A stretch of 64,000 bases of DNA. Origin: Sympetrum striolatum. Its lineage: Eukaryota; Arthropoda; Insecta; Odonata; Libellulidae. Of the stretch, positions 22,040-35,054 are shown in pieces; the stretch's first letter is position 1, and the number at the start of each line of letters is the position of its first letter. The notes below the pieces were generated by a model. It searched no databases, was not told the origin of the DNA, and worked only from the letters and a program-made list of their open reading frames with translations. The stretch is taken from contig OX388350.1 of the NCBI GenBank assembly GCA_947579665.1, positions 91,903,152 through 91,967,151 on the forward strand. Direction: 5' to 3'. Position numbers and translations under genes: made by a program.

Positions 22040-23876
22040 CTAGTAAATGGGTGCTTGCAAACTGCAAGCAAAGCATATCATTAAGGGCGACTACCCTGAG
22101 TAATCGGTATATATGTTATATTATGTTTCTTTTTAATTATACTACGGTCTATCGTATACATAATTTTGAAATGTGAGATCGAGATTCAACAAATAATATA
22201 ATAATAGACTAATTATTTGGAAAGCATTTCACGTTTAATTGATACGGGAGTTTTAGAGTTGATTTCTTAATGAATACACATTCGTAAAGTTAAATTAAGG
22301 GAATAAGCCAAAGTAAAGTTAGAATAAAAATCTGCATAAAATAAAAATGCGAGAAATCGATAGACGATTGGTTACCGGTGGTATGTGCTCGGTTTAGTGC
22401 AAGACATACTCCAATTGAATCCTATGGCCGCGGCGCCTGCTTCCGGGCAGATCACCATGTGATGATGAGGACAATATTGACGGCGTGCGGAATATTATCA
22501 AATATCCTTTCTGGTGACACTAACACCCTGATATTTTCTGAGGAACGTACTCTTCCTAGCGCGACATACAGCTGGCAATGTGAAAACACGTCGCTTCTCA
22601 AATCAGTTCCTACCTTTCTTAGTTTTGGATTTCAGTCCTCAATGAACATGTACGGTAAAAGGTTTCCGCGGCGATCGGCTGATTCCGTGGTATCTCTTTC
22701 GGGATCCCACTGCGATGAACGTAGCAGCGGCGACGACGACGTTTTAATATGCATTCGTAAAAGTAAATTAAAGAAATAAGCTTAAGAATGTTAAGTTAGA
22801 ATAAATATCTGCATAAAATAAAAAGGCGAGAAATCGATAGACGATTCGTTACCTGAAGTACTCGGTTCAGTGTAAACATACTGCAATTGAATCCTATGTT
22901 CATTAAATGGCGTCTACCACGACAATGAGCTCCCAAGAATTATCCAGCGTAGAACAATGTAATCAGAAGGTCGTTCAAGGAAATCAGTTTATTTCATGCG
23001 TAGATTTTTGTTTTTCATTTCGATTAATGTTGAAATACGTAATATACTACGTTTAATTAAAGAAACGTAGAAAAAAACTTATTATTTCTATTATTTCTAC
23101 AGATTGACGTTAAAACTATTAATTTGCATTAATATTCTGATAGTAATATTTTAGGATTATGTAAATTTAAGTTGTACTTACTTTTTCTCAGGTAGACTTG
23201 ATCCGGTATAATACGTCCTTCATCAGTAATTAAAGAGTATTTTTCATCCTAATTGCTTTCCTATCCCTCTTATATAGATTCAGTGGTGACTTTTCAATTA
23301 ATTCCTCGAATAATCTCACTACTTACATGACTTTTCCGATTATCTTCGTTGATAAATAGTCTCGTATTCTCTACATAAACTTATGTTATCACAGCATGCA
23401 TTCACGATTGATTCATTGACTGTGCAGATATCTACTGCCTATTTTGATGAAATTTACATTTTTCAGCATTCAGTATTAACATATATCGAAAGAAACATTT
23501 AAAATAATTAAAAATGCATCAAACCTTTATCATGGCGTATGAAATCAGGATTGTAAACAACTTTGTTTTCGATTCTAACAATGGTCGTTGTCATAGATTT
23601 AATTTTCGAAAGGAGAAGAAAAAAATGTAATAAATTGGCGTTCAAATTAAAATTTTGCAAATTTCGTGCCGGAATGTTAAAATCGGTCGCAAGAAAAGTA
23701 AATTTTGATCTTTTAGACGTAATATAGACCAAGTTCTACAGCTTTACGATTACTTTTTCATGTTTTAATTAACGAAATAAATTTGCTCTGCATGGCCATT
23801 TTTCGTTATGCCCGTTTAATTACATTGAAAAATATAATCGTCTCTGGGCTCAATCCTAGGTCAAAATCTGGGATAT
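22040..23876 (-). mobile_element. larger Helitron relic, copy 2 (unoccupied site)
   Basis: The CTAG end with hairpin and ACCCATTTA tail is at 22040-22075. The sequence then matches 10719-10877 joined directly to 12025 onward, showing the unoccupied state of the H8 target at 22198/22199. It contains the second helicase fragment and the block paralogous to 13640-14170. It ends abruptly near ggatatatatag at 23870. Confidence 0.78.
22440..22650 (-). pseudogene. Helitron Pif1-like helicase, C-terminal fragment, copy 2
   Basis: Reading the minus strand over about 22460-22630 gives the same C-terminal helicase segment as at 12281-12469. It includes SHCQLYVALGRVRSS (motif VI) and the following VLVSPERIFDN. 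The frame is open across the motif but has no start, because the upstream helicase is missing. The plus-strand 133-codon frame here is a shadow. The two copies share the atypical residues, so these were present in their common source rather than arising by separate decay. Confidence 0.78.
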
Positions 23877-23879
23877 ATA

Positions 23880-24797
23880 TAGTATTATAGTGCAGTAGAA
23901 TAGACTTTATTCATTTGTGATTGAAAAACTGAGAAATGATTTCAAAAACTATTATACTTGTGTCTATGATATCCACAATATACTGCGTTTCAAGCAGGGG
24001 TCTCCAAACTTTTCAGCTTTATTAACTATCAAACAGCAGATGCGGCCAGCGGGCAGTAGTTTGGATTTGGATTGAAGTAAGGGATTACCCATTCTAGTAC
24101 AATATCTTAGATTTTTTGCGGTCTACAGATAACTGGAATCGCTTTACCTTTTTAGGCTTTTAAATGTTACTTATTCGCTCCTGACCACTCGTCGCTCAAA
24201 ATTTAAAAGAAATCAAAGACCGATTAAACATAAGAAATAAGGACGTCCGTAATTTCCGTCAAAACTCAAAAATAATATGAGAGATGTCCACAACTTACCA
24301 CGTTATTATTTTAAATCAGTGGAATTGACAGCGAGAATGCAAATTCTATCAACGTACGAATTTCGAAATCATTTTATTTCACTGAATATTCTGTTAACAA
24401 TTGCGTAACCATAAACAAAACTCGGTTTTCACAGACGCTTAAAGAAAATTGAAAAAATCAATGAAAAAATGTTCGTACCTTTCAAAGTGCGTTTCTTCAC
24501 AGGATATTGTTTGTCACAACAAATTTTAAAATGCCATTCATTTTTTTCTTCAACATAAATCTTCAACTCTTATTTTCCAAATTTATTTTAACTGGCCATT
24601 GATCCGCCATGTCTTCTCATAGAATTACACATGAGTTCGGAATCAACAATCGATTTGATCGTCAAGGGAATGGGTTTGTTTACAACATGAAAATTTAGAC
24701 GAAATTTTCGTATATTTTATCAAAATTCTCGCAATTTCAAATCGCATACGATATTTCTCAGCAAAAGTTGAATCTTTATTCTATTTCCCTTGTTTTG

Positions 24798-24883
<86 letters not shown>

Positions 24884-25230
24884 TAAGATCACATAAGGAT
24901 AAGCAGTACCACGTTTAAAGTTACATTTTCAAACAAGTACAAAGGGGCCAAATGAATCAAGCATTACACGTAAATGACAGAAATAAATAACATTTCACTC
25001 AAATAACCAACGATGAATATTCTATACGGAAAGTAAATGTATTTTGGAACTGACTGGTATCTCAATCTTAAAATGTGTAACATAAACACGAACCACAAAA
25101 GTAATCGCAATGTCAAAATAGAAACAAAAATTAAACACCAATAACAGAGGGATAGTAAATGAATATGGAGTGCAAGCACTTAAAATCAACGAATAAATCA
25201 ATTTTTGCATCATGCATTTAACAAAATAAA
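23880..25230. other. AT-rich sequence with long (TA)n, no gene seen
   Basis: No convincing frame or RNA gene. 24640-24800 and 25620-25760 are diverged copies of one another, so the block is partly a duplication. The (TA)n is listed separately. Confidence 0.5.
24801..24881. repeat. (TA)n microsatellite
   Basis: About 81 bases of uninterrupted TA. Confidence 0.98.
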
Positions 25231-25559
25231 ATTGCTTTACCTTTTTGATCTATCATAGGATGCTGGAGGTCTGCTACAACTTAACAACTCGCCGTTCAAC
25301 TCTTCAAGGATTACAAACTACGAATCTGGCAATTCTTTTCGTTCTTCGCAAACTCCATTTCCGTAATTTGCTTAATATACTTCAAAGCAAATAGAATAGA
25401 TTTAATACTTAATTCAGAAAAATATATTCTGAAAATCCTCAACTTACCAGGATATTTATGTGCAATAGTTGAATTGATCTATAGAAATCCATTTTCAGTA
25501 AACCACAGTTATAAAATACATTTCATTTTACGAAAAAGACGGTAAACAATTAGGTTGAT

Positions 25560-26036
25560 GTAAATAAAACTTGGTTGCTACAGACTCGTCAACAAAATTC
25601 GAATTTAAAAAAAATTATATCGTCAAGGGATTGGGTTGTTTATTACCCGGAAATTTAGACAATATTTTCGTATATTTAATCAAAATTCTCGCAATTTTGA
25701 ATAGCAAACGACATTTCTCGACCAAAATAAGAATTTTTAATCTATTTCCCTTCTTTTGATGCTAGTTTCGACTCCTTACGACCGTTCTTTTTAATTTAGT
25801 TTTTCAAAAGAAATGAACCCTGCAACGAAAAAAATGAACTTTGCGTGTATTTCTTATGCAAACTATTTTACTTGTCTGGGTTCGAACCGTGGACTTAAAT
25901 TAAATTTAAAGTATCACTTGATTATCCCCGGGAAGACATTTAATGATGTTAAAAGTTTGAACATCGTGCGACGTCTAGTTTTCGAGATTTTCTGGAACAT
26001 ACATACATACAGGCATTTTTATATATATATATAAGA
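25560..26036 (-). mobile_element. Helitron 5'-end fragment with palindromic box
   Basis: In sense it starts TCTTATATATATATATAAAAATGCC with a GTATGTATG stretch, a typical Helitron 5' region. It holds a complete palindrome GGTTCGAACC near 25879-25889, flanked by sequence resembling a single array monomer. It is related to 15640-16071. The 3' side is undefined. The adjoining ggagaagc cap (26041-26072) is exactly two bases from unit H13. Confidence 0.68.
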
Positions 26037-26074
26037 TAAGATGAATCCGGAGAAGCATCTATATATAATAGATA

Positions 26075-27170
26075 CGAGTAAAATGTTGCTTGCATACTGC
26101 AAGCAGATCGACAACACTAATTTCATATCGGGATCATATCGGGACGGTCCTCAAAAGAAAAAAAAAGAATTGGAAATATTCTTCCAATTCGCTTCAATTT
26201 AAGTGTCTGGCATCGAACCCGGGTCTTTATAGTGAAATTACTATGCAGCACAATAGAACATCACCATCTCTAACTATGTGTAAAAATTCAAGCAGAAATA
26301 TTGGCTACAACTGCCTCAAAAGACGTTCTAATTTTCACGAATGTAAAGTGCTCTCTGGATTCGAACCAAGGACGATCTTGGAAATCTAAAATATGTATCT
26401 GAAAGTTATTAATGATCTCTATCTATATGCCGATTTTCAAATTTCTATATTATTGGCAAAGGTTTCAAAATAATTCCTAAATATCGGATCAACTTCTGAT
26501 TGCAGAGAAACCTGGTGTCGAACCCAGGAAATATTGTAAGCTGTGAATGCAAAGTTTGATTTGTAAGGACTGATTCTTCTAACATGCAAAGTTTGAAGTC
26601 GATAGCATGCCGAAAAGTACCTTAATTTTGTTTCCGTTATCTCCGTAAGAAATGTATTGAGAAGTTCAAATGGCCCTCTGGGATCGAACCAAGGACCATC
26701 AGCGAACATCTAAAATTTGATTATAAAATATATTCATGATATCTGTTTACGTGCCGAGCTTCAAGTATCCATGTTATCGGAAAAGGATCCAAAAAAAAAC
26801 TTCAAAATCGCCGCAATGCATTTTAAACGGCCGATATTTGCCCCAACCTAGCGTCGAACTATGGACAATATTCGAAGATGTCTTTTTGATTTTCGTTAGA
26901 TATCCACGGCATCTAGCGATCCTTCGAATTTCAACTCTCTACCTTTCCGGGAAGTGCCTCAAAAAAATTTTCGAAAATCTTCACCATGTATCCTTATGGA
27001 GAAAATCGGGACTTTGGGACCATCTGGAATCGAACCTATGACACCGAGGTTCAAAGTCAGCTTTTTTCTGGAGGTTACACGATATGGCCAATATGTCGTA
27101 AAAATTTCAAAGCAGTGGCTCTTGTGGAACATGGTTAGAGTTTTGATCCCCTATATATAACTTATATATA
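26075..27170 (-). mobile_element. B-box Helitron unit H13, six monomers
   Basis: CTCG end and hairpin at the left. Boxes are near 26215, 26361, 26518, 26684, 26850 (mutated) and 27030. The 5' monomer is a variant with gtggaacatggttagag instead of the usual gtggtttagcctgtg, shared with H21 and H28. Confidence 0.84.
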
Positions 27171-27178
27171 TATAGGTA

Positions 27179-28270
27179 CGAGTAAAATGTAGCTTGCACA
27201 CTGCAAGCAGATCGACAACACAAATTTCTTGTCGGCATCCTATCAGGACGGTCTTCAAAAGAAAAAAAAATTGAAAATATCTTAATATCTCTACAATTTT
27301 ATCGTCTGGCATCAAACCCGGGTCTTCCAGGTGAACTTACTATGAAGCAAAACAGAAGATCACTCTCTATAACTAAGTGTGAAAATTCAAACAGAAATAT
27401 TTGCTAAAACTGCCTCAAAAGTCGTTTTACTTTTCACGAATGTAAATGGCTCTCTGAATTCGAACCAAGGACTATCTAGGAAATCTAAAACATATATTTT
27501 AAATGTATCTATGATCTCTATCCATATGCCGAATTCCAAGTTTCTATATCATAGGGAAAGGGTTCAAAATAATTATTGAAAATAGGATCAGTTATTGATT
27601 GTAGAGACGCCTGGCGTCGAACCCAGGACACATTGGTAGCTGTGCATGCACAGTTTGATTTGCAAGGACTTGATCTTATATTATACAAAGTTTGAAGCCG
27701 ATATCTTGCCGGGAAGTACCTAAAACCTTTTTCTGTTATCTCCATAAGAAATGTCTTGAGGAATGTAAATGGCTCTCTGGGATCGAACCAAGGACCATCA
27801 GCGAATATGTAAAATTTGATTACGAAATATATTTATGATCTCCAACTCCATGCCGAATTTCAAGTTTCCATGCCATCGGGAAAGGGTCGAAAAAAAATCT
27901 TAAAAATCGCCACAATGCATTTTAAACGGCCGATTTTTGCCTTGACCTAGCATCGAACCCAGGTTATTTTCTATAAAACCCATTTATGTTTTCGATAGAT
28001 CATGACCATATATAAAGGCTCCTAGAGTTTCGATTTTCTACCTATCCGGGAAGTATTTTTTAAAAATTTCCGAAAATCTAAGCAATGCATTTAAACGGGA
28101 AAAATCGGGACTTTGGGGCCCTCTGGAATCGAACCCATGACACTGAGAATCAAAATCACAATTTTTCTGGCGGTTAATTTTTATGGCCAATACGCAGTAA
28201 AAATTTGAACTCAATCACGCTTGTGGTTTAGGCTGTGAATTTGTATCCTATCTATCTATATACCTATCTA
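27179..28270 (-). mobile_element. B-box Helitron unit H14, six monomers
   Basis: Complete body with 3' hairpin and CTCG. The first box is changed to atcaaaccc. The 5' side ends in TATCTATATACC repeats directly before H15. Confidence 0.84.
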
Positions 28271-28274
28271 TATA

Positions 28275-29400
28275 CGAGTAAAATGTAGCTTGCATACTGC
28301 AAGCAGATCGGCAATACTAATTTCATATCGGCATCATATCGGGACGGTCCTCAAAAGAAAAAAAAAAGGAATTTTATTTTTCTTAAAAGTCGCTGAAATT
28401 TCATCGTCTGGCATTGAACCCGGGTCTTCCTGGTGAAATTACTATGCAGCACAACAGAAGATCACCATCTCTAACTATGTGTGAAAATTCAAGCGGAAAT
28501 ATTGGCTACAATTGCCTCAAAAGACGTTCTAATTTTCACGAATGTAAATGGCTCTCTGGATTCGAACCAAGGACGATCTTGGAAATCAAAAATTTGTTTC
28601 TGAAACCTATATATGATATCTATCTATATACCGAATTTCAAGTTTCTATATTATTGGAAAAGGTTTCAAAGTAATTCCTAAAAATCGGATCAATTTCTGA
28701 TTGCAGAGACACCTGGTGTCGAAGCCAGGAAATATTGTAAGCTGTGAATGTAAAGTTTGATTTGTAAGGACTGGCTTTTCTATCATGCAAAGTTTGATGT
28801 CGATAGCATGCCGGGAAGTACCTTAATTTTGTTTCCGTTATCTCCGTAAGAAATGCATTGAGAAGTGCAAATGGCCCTCTGGGATCAAACCAAGGACCAT
28901 CAGCGAACTTCTAAAATTTTATTATGAAATATATTCATGATATCTATTTACGTGCCGAGTTTCAAGGATCCTTCTTATCGGAAAAGGATCAAAAAAAAAT
29001 CTTAAAAATCGCTGCAATGCATTTTAAACGGCCGATTTTTGCACCGACCTAGCATCGAACCATGGAAAAAATGCGAAGATGTCTTTTTGATTTTCGTTGG
29101 ATATGCACGGCTTCTAGCGGTCCCTCGAATTTCAATTCTCTCCTTTTCTGGGAAGGGCCTCAAAAAAATTTTGGAAAATCCCCGCCGTGTATTCTTATGT
29201 AGAAAATCGCGACTTTGGGGCCTTCTGGAATCGAACCCATGGCACCGAGGTTCAAAATCACATTTTTCCTGCGGTCACACGTTATGGCCAATACGTCGTA
29301 ATAATTTCAAGTCAATCACGCTTGTGGTTTAGGCTGTGAATTAGTATCCTATCTATCTAGGTATATACATGAATGAATCCGGAGAAGCATCTATCTATTA
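28275..29400 (-). mobile_element. B-box Helitron unit H15, six monomers
   Basis: 3' hairpin and CTCG at the left, ggagaagc 5' cap at the right. Several boxes are mutated (attgaaccc, tcgaagcc, atcaaacc), so it is one of the more decayed units. Confidence 0.83.
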
Positions 29401-29402
29401 TA

Positions 29403-30547
29403 CGAGTAAAATGTAGCTTGCATACTGCAAGCAGATCGACAACACTAATTTCATAACGGCATTATATCGGGACGGTCCCGGAAAGGAAAAAAAGGATTGA
29501 AAATATTCTTAAAATTCGCTTCAATTTAATCGTCTGGCATCGAACCCGGGTCTTTTTGGTGAAATTTCTATGCAGCACATCAGAAGATCATCTTCTCTAA
29601 ATACGTGTGAAAATTCAAGAAGAAATATTGGCTGCAACTGCCTCAAACGAAGACCTACTTTTCACGAATGTTAATAGCTCTCTGGATTCGAACCAAGGAC
29701 GATGTAGGAAATATAAAATATGTTTTCGAAATTGTATCTATAAGTTCTATATATATGCCGAATATCAAGTTTTAATATTATTGGTAAGGGGTTCAAAATA
29801 ATTCTTAAACATCGGATCAGTGACTGATTGTAGAGACGCCTGGTGTCGAACCCTGGACGTGTTGGAAGCTGTTAATGCACAAAATGACTTGCTAGGACTT
29901 GATCTAATTTCATACAAAGTTTGAAGTCGATATCATACCGGGAAGTACCTAAAATGTGTTTCCGTAATCCCCATAAGAAATGCATTCTGGAGTGCAAATG
30001 GCCCTCTGGGATCGAACCAAGGAACATAGCGAATATATAAAATTTTATTATGAAATATATTTATGATTTCTAACCCCATGCCAAATTTCAAGTTTCCATG
30101 CATTCGGAAAGGGGTCCAAAAAAAAACTTAAAATCGCCACAATGCATTTTAAACGGCCGATTTTTGCCCCGACCTAGCATCGAACCCAGGATATTTTTCG
30201 TAAAACAATTTTATGTTTCCGATAGATCATGACCATATATATAGGCTCCTTGAGTTTTGATTCTCTACCTATCCGGAAAGTATTTTTTTTTTAATTCCCG
30301 AAAATCAAAGCAATGCATTTAAACGGGAAAAATCGGGACTTTGGGGCCCTCTGGAATCGAACCCATGACCCTGAGGATCAGAATCGCAATTTTTCTGGTG
30401 GTTACACGTTATGGCCAATACGTCGTAAAAATTTCAAGCCAAGGATGCTTGTGGTTTAGGCTGTGAATTAGTATCCTATCTATCTATCTATCTATCTATA
30501 TAGGTATATCCATGAATGAATCCGGAGGAGCATCTATATATAATAGA
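29403..30547 (-). mobile_element. B-box Helitron unit H16, six monomers, both ends
   Basis: CTCG end at 29403 and the 5' end TCTATTATATATAGATGC in sense at 30547. The first 600 bases are nearly identical to H4. The next unit starts after only TA. Confidence 0.86.
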
Positions 30548-30549
30548 TA

Positions 30550-31640
30550 CGAGTAAAATGTAGCTTGCATACTGCAAGCAGATCGGCAATACTAATTTCA
30601 TATCGGCATCATATCGGGACGGTCCTCAAAAGAAAAATAAAGGAATGAAATTTCTCTTAAAATTCGCTTAAATTTCATCGTCTTGCATCGAACCCGGGTC
30701 TTACTGGTGAACTTACTATGCAGCACAATAGAAATTCACCACCTCTAACTATCTGTGAAAATTCAACTGAAAGATGGGCTACAACTGCCTCAAAAGACGT
30801 TCTAATTTTCACGAATTTAAATGGATCTCTGGATTCGAACCAAGGACGATCTTGGAAATCTAAAAAATGTTTCTGAAAGTTATTTATAATCTCTAACTAT
30901 ATGCCGAATATCAAGTTTCTATATTATTGGGAAAGGTTTCAAAATAATTCCTAAAAATCGGATCAACTTCTGATTCCAGAGACACCTGGTGTCGAACCCA
31001 GGACATATTGTAAACTGTGAATGCACAGTTTGATTTGTTAAGACTTGCTCTTGTATCATGCAAAGTTTGAAGTCGATAGCATGCCGGGAAGCACCTAAAA
31101 TGTGTTTCTGTAATCTCCATAAGAAATACATTGAGGAATATAAATGTCCCTCTGGGATCGAACCAAGGACCATCAGCGAATATGTAAAATTGGATTATGA
31201 TATAATTTTATGGTATCTAACCTCATACCGAATTTCAAGTTTCCATGCCATTGGAAAGGGTTCCAAAAAAAATCCTAAAAATCGCCACAATGCATTTTAA
31301 ACGGCAGATTTTTGCATCGACCTAGCATCGAACCCAGGTTATTTTCCGTAAAACTCATTTATGTTTTCGATAGATCATGACCATATATAAAGGCTCCTTG
31401 AGTTTTGATTCTCTACCTATCCGGGAAGTATTTTTTTAAAATTCCCGAAAATCACGGCAATGCATTTAAACGGGAAAAATCGGGACTTTGGGGCCCTCTG
31501 GAATCGAACCTATGACACTGAGGATCAAAATCCCAATTTTTCTGGAGGTTATACGTTATGGCCAATATGTCGTAAAAATTTCAAGCCATTGACGCTAGTG
31601 GTTTAGCCTGTGACTTTGTATCCTCTCTCTCTCTATATAT
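30550..31640 (-). mobile_element. B-box Helitron unit H17, six monomers
   Basis: Boxes near 30690, 30838, 30995, 31160, 31329 and 31507. The first 600 bases are nearly identical to H21 (35055 onward). Its 5' side meets the 5' end of H18, head to head. Confidence 0.86.
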
Positions 31641-31641
31641 A

Positions 31642-32779
31642 TCTATTATATATAGATGCTTCTCCGGATTTATTCATATATATAGCCATATAGCTATATA
31701 GATAGGATACTAATTCACAGGCTAAACTAAAAGTGTCATTACCTTGAAATTTTTATGACGTATTGGCCATAACGTGAAACCCCCAGGAAAAAAGAGACTT
31801 TGATCCTCAGTGTCATAGGTTCGATTACAGAGGGCCCCAAAGTCCCGATTTTTCCCGTTTAAATGCATTGCCGTGATTTTCGGGAATTTTTAAAAAATAC
31901 TTCCCGGATAGGTAGAGAATCAAAACTCAAGGAGCCTTTATATATGGTCATGATCTATCGAAAACATAAATGAGTTTTACGGAAAATAACCTGGGTTCGA
32001 TGCTAGGTCGATGCAAAAATCTGCCATTTAAAATGCATTGTGGCGATTTTTAAGATTTTTTTTGGACCTCTTTCCAGTGGCATGGAAACTTGAAATTCGG
32101 TATGAGGTTAGATACCATAAAATTATATCATAATCCAATTTTACATATTCGCTGATGGTCCTTGGTTCGATCCCGGAGTGACATTTATATTCCTCAATGC
32201 ATTTCTTACGGAGATAACGGAAACAAATTTTAGGTACTTCCCGGCATGCTATCGACATAAAACTTAGCGTGATAGAAGAACCAGTCTTAACAAATCAAAA
32301 TATGCATTCATAGCTATCAATGTGTCCTGGGTTCGACACCAGGTGTCTCTGCAATCAGAAGTTGATCCGATTTTTAGGAATTATTTTGAAACCTTTACCA
32401 ATAATATAGAAACTTGAAATTTGGCATATTGATTGAGATCAATAATAACTTTCAGAAACATTTTTTAAATTTCCAAGATCGTCCTTGGTTCGAGTCCCGA
32501 GAGACATTTACATTCGTGAACATTAGAGCGTCTTTTGAGGAACTTGTAGCCAATATTTCTGCTTGAATTTCCACACATAGTTAGAGATGGTGATCTTCTA
32601 TTGTGTTTCATAGTAGGTTTTCCAGTAAGATCCGGGTTCGATGCCTGACGATGAAATTTCAGCGAATTTTAAGAAAAATTTCAATCCTTTTTTTTTCTTT
32701 TGAGGACATTCCCGATATGATGCCGATATGAAATTAGTATTGCCGATCTGCTTGCAGTATGCAAGCTACATTTTACTCG
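31642..32779 (+). mobile_element. B-box Helitron unit H18, plus strand
   Basis: It starts TCTATTATATATAGATGC and ends with hairpin GCTTGCAGTATGCAAGC, TACATTTTA and CTCG. Six boxes lie near 31820, 31997, 32166, 32332, 32488 and 32636. Its 3' end faces that of H19 across 16 bases of TA, forming a large inverted repeat. Confidence 0.88.
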
Positions 32780-32795
32780 TATATATATATATATA

Positions 32796-33890
32796 CGAGT
32801 AAAATGTAGCTTGCATACTGCAAGCAGATCGACAACACTAATTTCATATCGGCATTATATCGGGACGGTCCTCAAAAGAAAAAAAAAAGATTTAATTTTT
32901 TCTTAAAATTCGCTGAAATGACATCGTCTGGCATCGAACCCGGGTCTTACTGAAAACCTACTATGAAACACAATAAAAGATCACCATCTCTAACTATGTG
33001 TGAAAATTCAAGCAGAAATATTGGCTACAACTGCCTCAAAAGACGCTCTAATGTTCACGATTGTAAATGGCTCTCGGGACTCGAACCAAGGACGATCTTG
33101 GTAATTTAAAAAATGTTTCTGAAAGTTATTATTGATCTCAATCTATATGCCAAATTTCAAGTTTCTATATTATTGGGAAAGGTTTCAAAATAATTCCTAA
33201 AATTCGGATCAACTTCTGATTGCAGAGACACCTGGTGTCGAACCCAGGACACATTGATAGCTATGAATGCATAGTTTGATTTGTTTAGACTGGTTCTTCC
33301 ATCATGCTAAGTTTTAAGTCGATAGCATGCTGGGAAGTACCTTAAACTTGTTTCCGTTATCTCCATAAGAAATGCATTGAGGAATGTAAATGGCCCTCTG
33401 GGATCGAACCAAGAAACATCAGGGAAAACATAAAAATCGATTATGAAATATATTTATGATATCTAACCCCATACCGAATTTCAAGTTTCCATGCCATCGG
33501 GAAAGGGTCCAAAAAAAAATCTTAAAAATCGCCGCAATACATTTTAAACGGCAGATTTTTGCATCGACCTAGCATCGAACCCAGGTTATTTTCCGTAAAA
33601 CTCATTTATGTTTTCGATAGATCATGATCATATATAAAGGCTCCTAGAGTTTCGATTCTCTACCTATCCGGGAAGTATTTTTTTTGAATTCCCGAAAATC
33701 AAAGCAATGCATTTAAACGGGAAAAATCGGGACTTTGGAGCCCCCTGGAATCGAACCAATGACACTGAGGATCAAAATCGCAATTTTTCTGGAGGTTATA
33801 CGTTATGGCCAATATGTCGTAAAAATTTCAGCTCAATCACTCTTGTGGTTTAGACTGTGAGTTTGTATCCTCTCTCTCTATATCTATTAT
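32796..33890 (-). mobile_element. B-box Helitron unit H19, six monomers
   Basis: Mirror partner of H18. Six boxes, 3' hairpin and CTCG at the left. On the right it meets a plus-strand 5' cap remnant (about 33886-33925). Confidence 0.86.
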
Positions 33891-33931
33891 ATATAGATGC
33901 TTCTCCGGATTCATTCATATATATACCTATA

Positions 33932-35052
33932 CGAGTAAAATGTTGCTTGCATACTGCAAGCAGATCGACAACACTAATTTCATATCGGCATCATATCGAG
34001 ACGGACATCAAATGAAAAAAAAAATTCAAAATATTCGTAGAATTCGCTGCAATTTAATCGCCTGGCAGCGAACCCCGGTCTTCCTGGTGTACTTACTATG
34101 CAGCAAAATAGAAGATTACCATATCAAACTATGTGTTAAAATTCAAGCAAAACTATTAGGTGCAACTACCTCAAACGACGTCCTACTATTCACATACACT
34201 CCTTATTTGAGAAATTATAATGTGCTCTGGTATCGAACCCAGGAACAGCATGGTCTTATCTATTTTTTTTATTAACAAAGTGTTAATATACATCTTCCAT
34301 CTAAGCAAGAGCTCCCTTACATATCGATAAATGCATAAAAAAATTATGAAAAGATACCCCATAGTATTATATATGGGGGATATTTTTACCGCCCGGCATC
34401 GAACCCGGGTCTTTCAGGCAATACTTTCTATGCAGCACAACAGAAAAACACCATCTCTAACCGCGTATGCAAATTAAAGCAGAAATATTGGTTACAACTG
34501 CCTCAAATGACGTCCTACTTTTCCTTTATATTCCTTATGAGAGAAACGTTATTGTGCTCTGGCTTCGAACCCAGGAACAGTACGGTCTTATGAAAATTTT
34601 TTTCTAAAATTTATTCGTACCATACATCTTCCAGCCAAGCACGAACATCCCATCATTTCGATAAGTGCATCTAAAAATAATGAAAAACGGCTCCCATGTA
34701 TTTTAAAGGGCAGATCTTTGCATCGTTCTAGCATTGAACCCAGGATAACTTTTGTAAAAGTCATTGATGTTTTCGGAAGTCCAAGACCATAAATATAGGC
34801 ACCTTGAGTTTTACTTCTCTACCTATCCGGAAAGTATTTTTTTTTAATTCCCGAAAATCACGGCAATGCATTCAAACGGGAAAAATCGGGACTTTGGGGC
34901 CCTCTGGAATCGAACCTATGACACTGAGGATAAAAATTTCAAGCCAAGGATGCTTGTGGTTTAGGCTGTGAATTAGTAACCTATCTATCTATCTATCTAT
35001 CTATATTGGTATATCCATGAATGAATCCGGAGAAGCATCTATATATAATAGA
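33932..35052 (-). mobile_element. B-box Helitron unit H20, second subfamily, both ends
   Basis: CTCG end at 33932 and the complete 5' end at 35052. The first box is changed to gcagcgaacccc, the same as in H23 and H24, to which this unit is nearly identical over 800 bases. A short deletion follows the last box near 34930. Confidence 0.86.
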
Positions 35053-35054
35053 TA

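Noticed and set aside
22378..22779. 133-codon plus-strand frame
   Set aside because: Shadow of the minus-strand Helitron helicase fragment.
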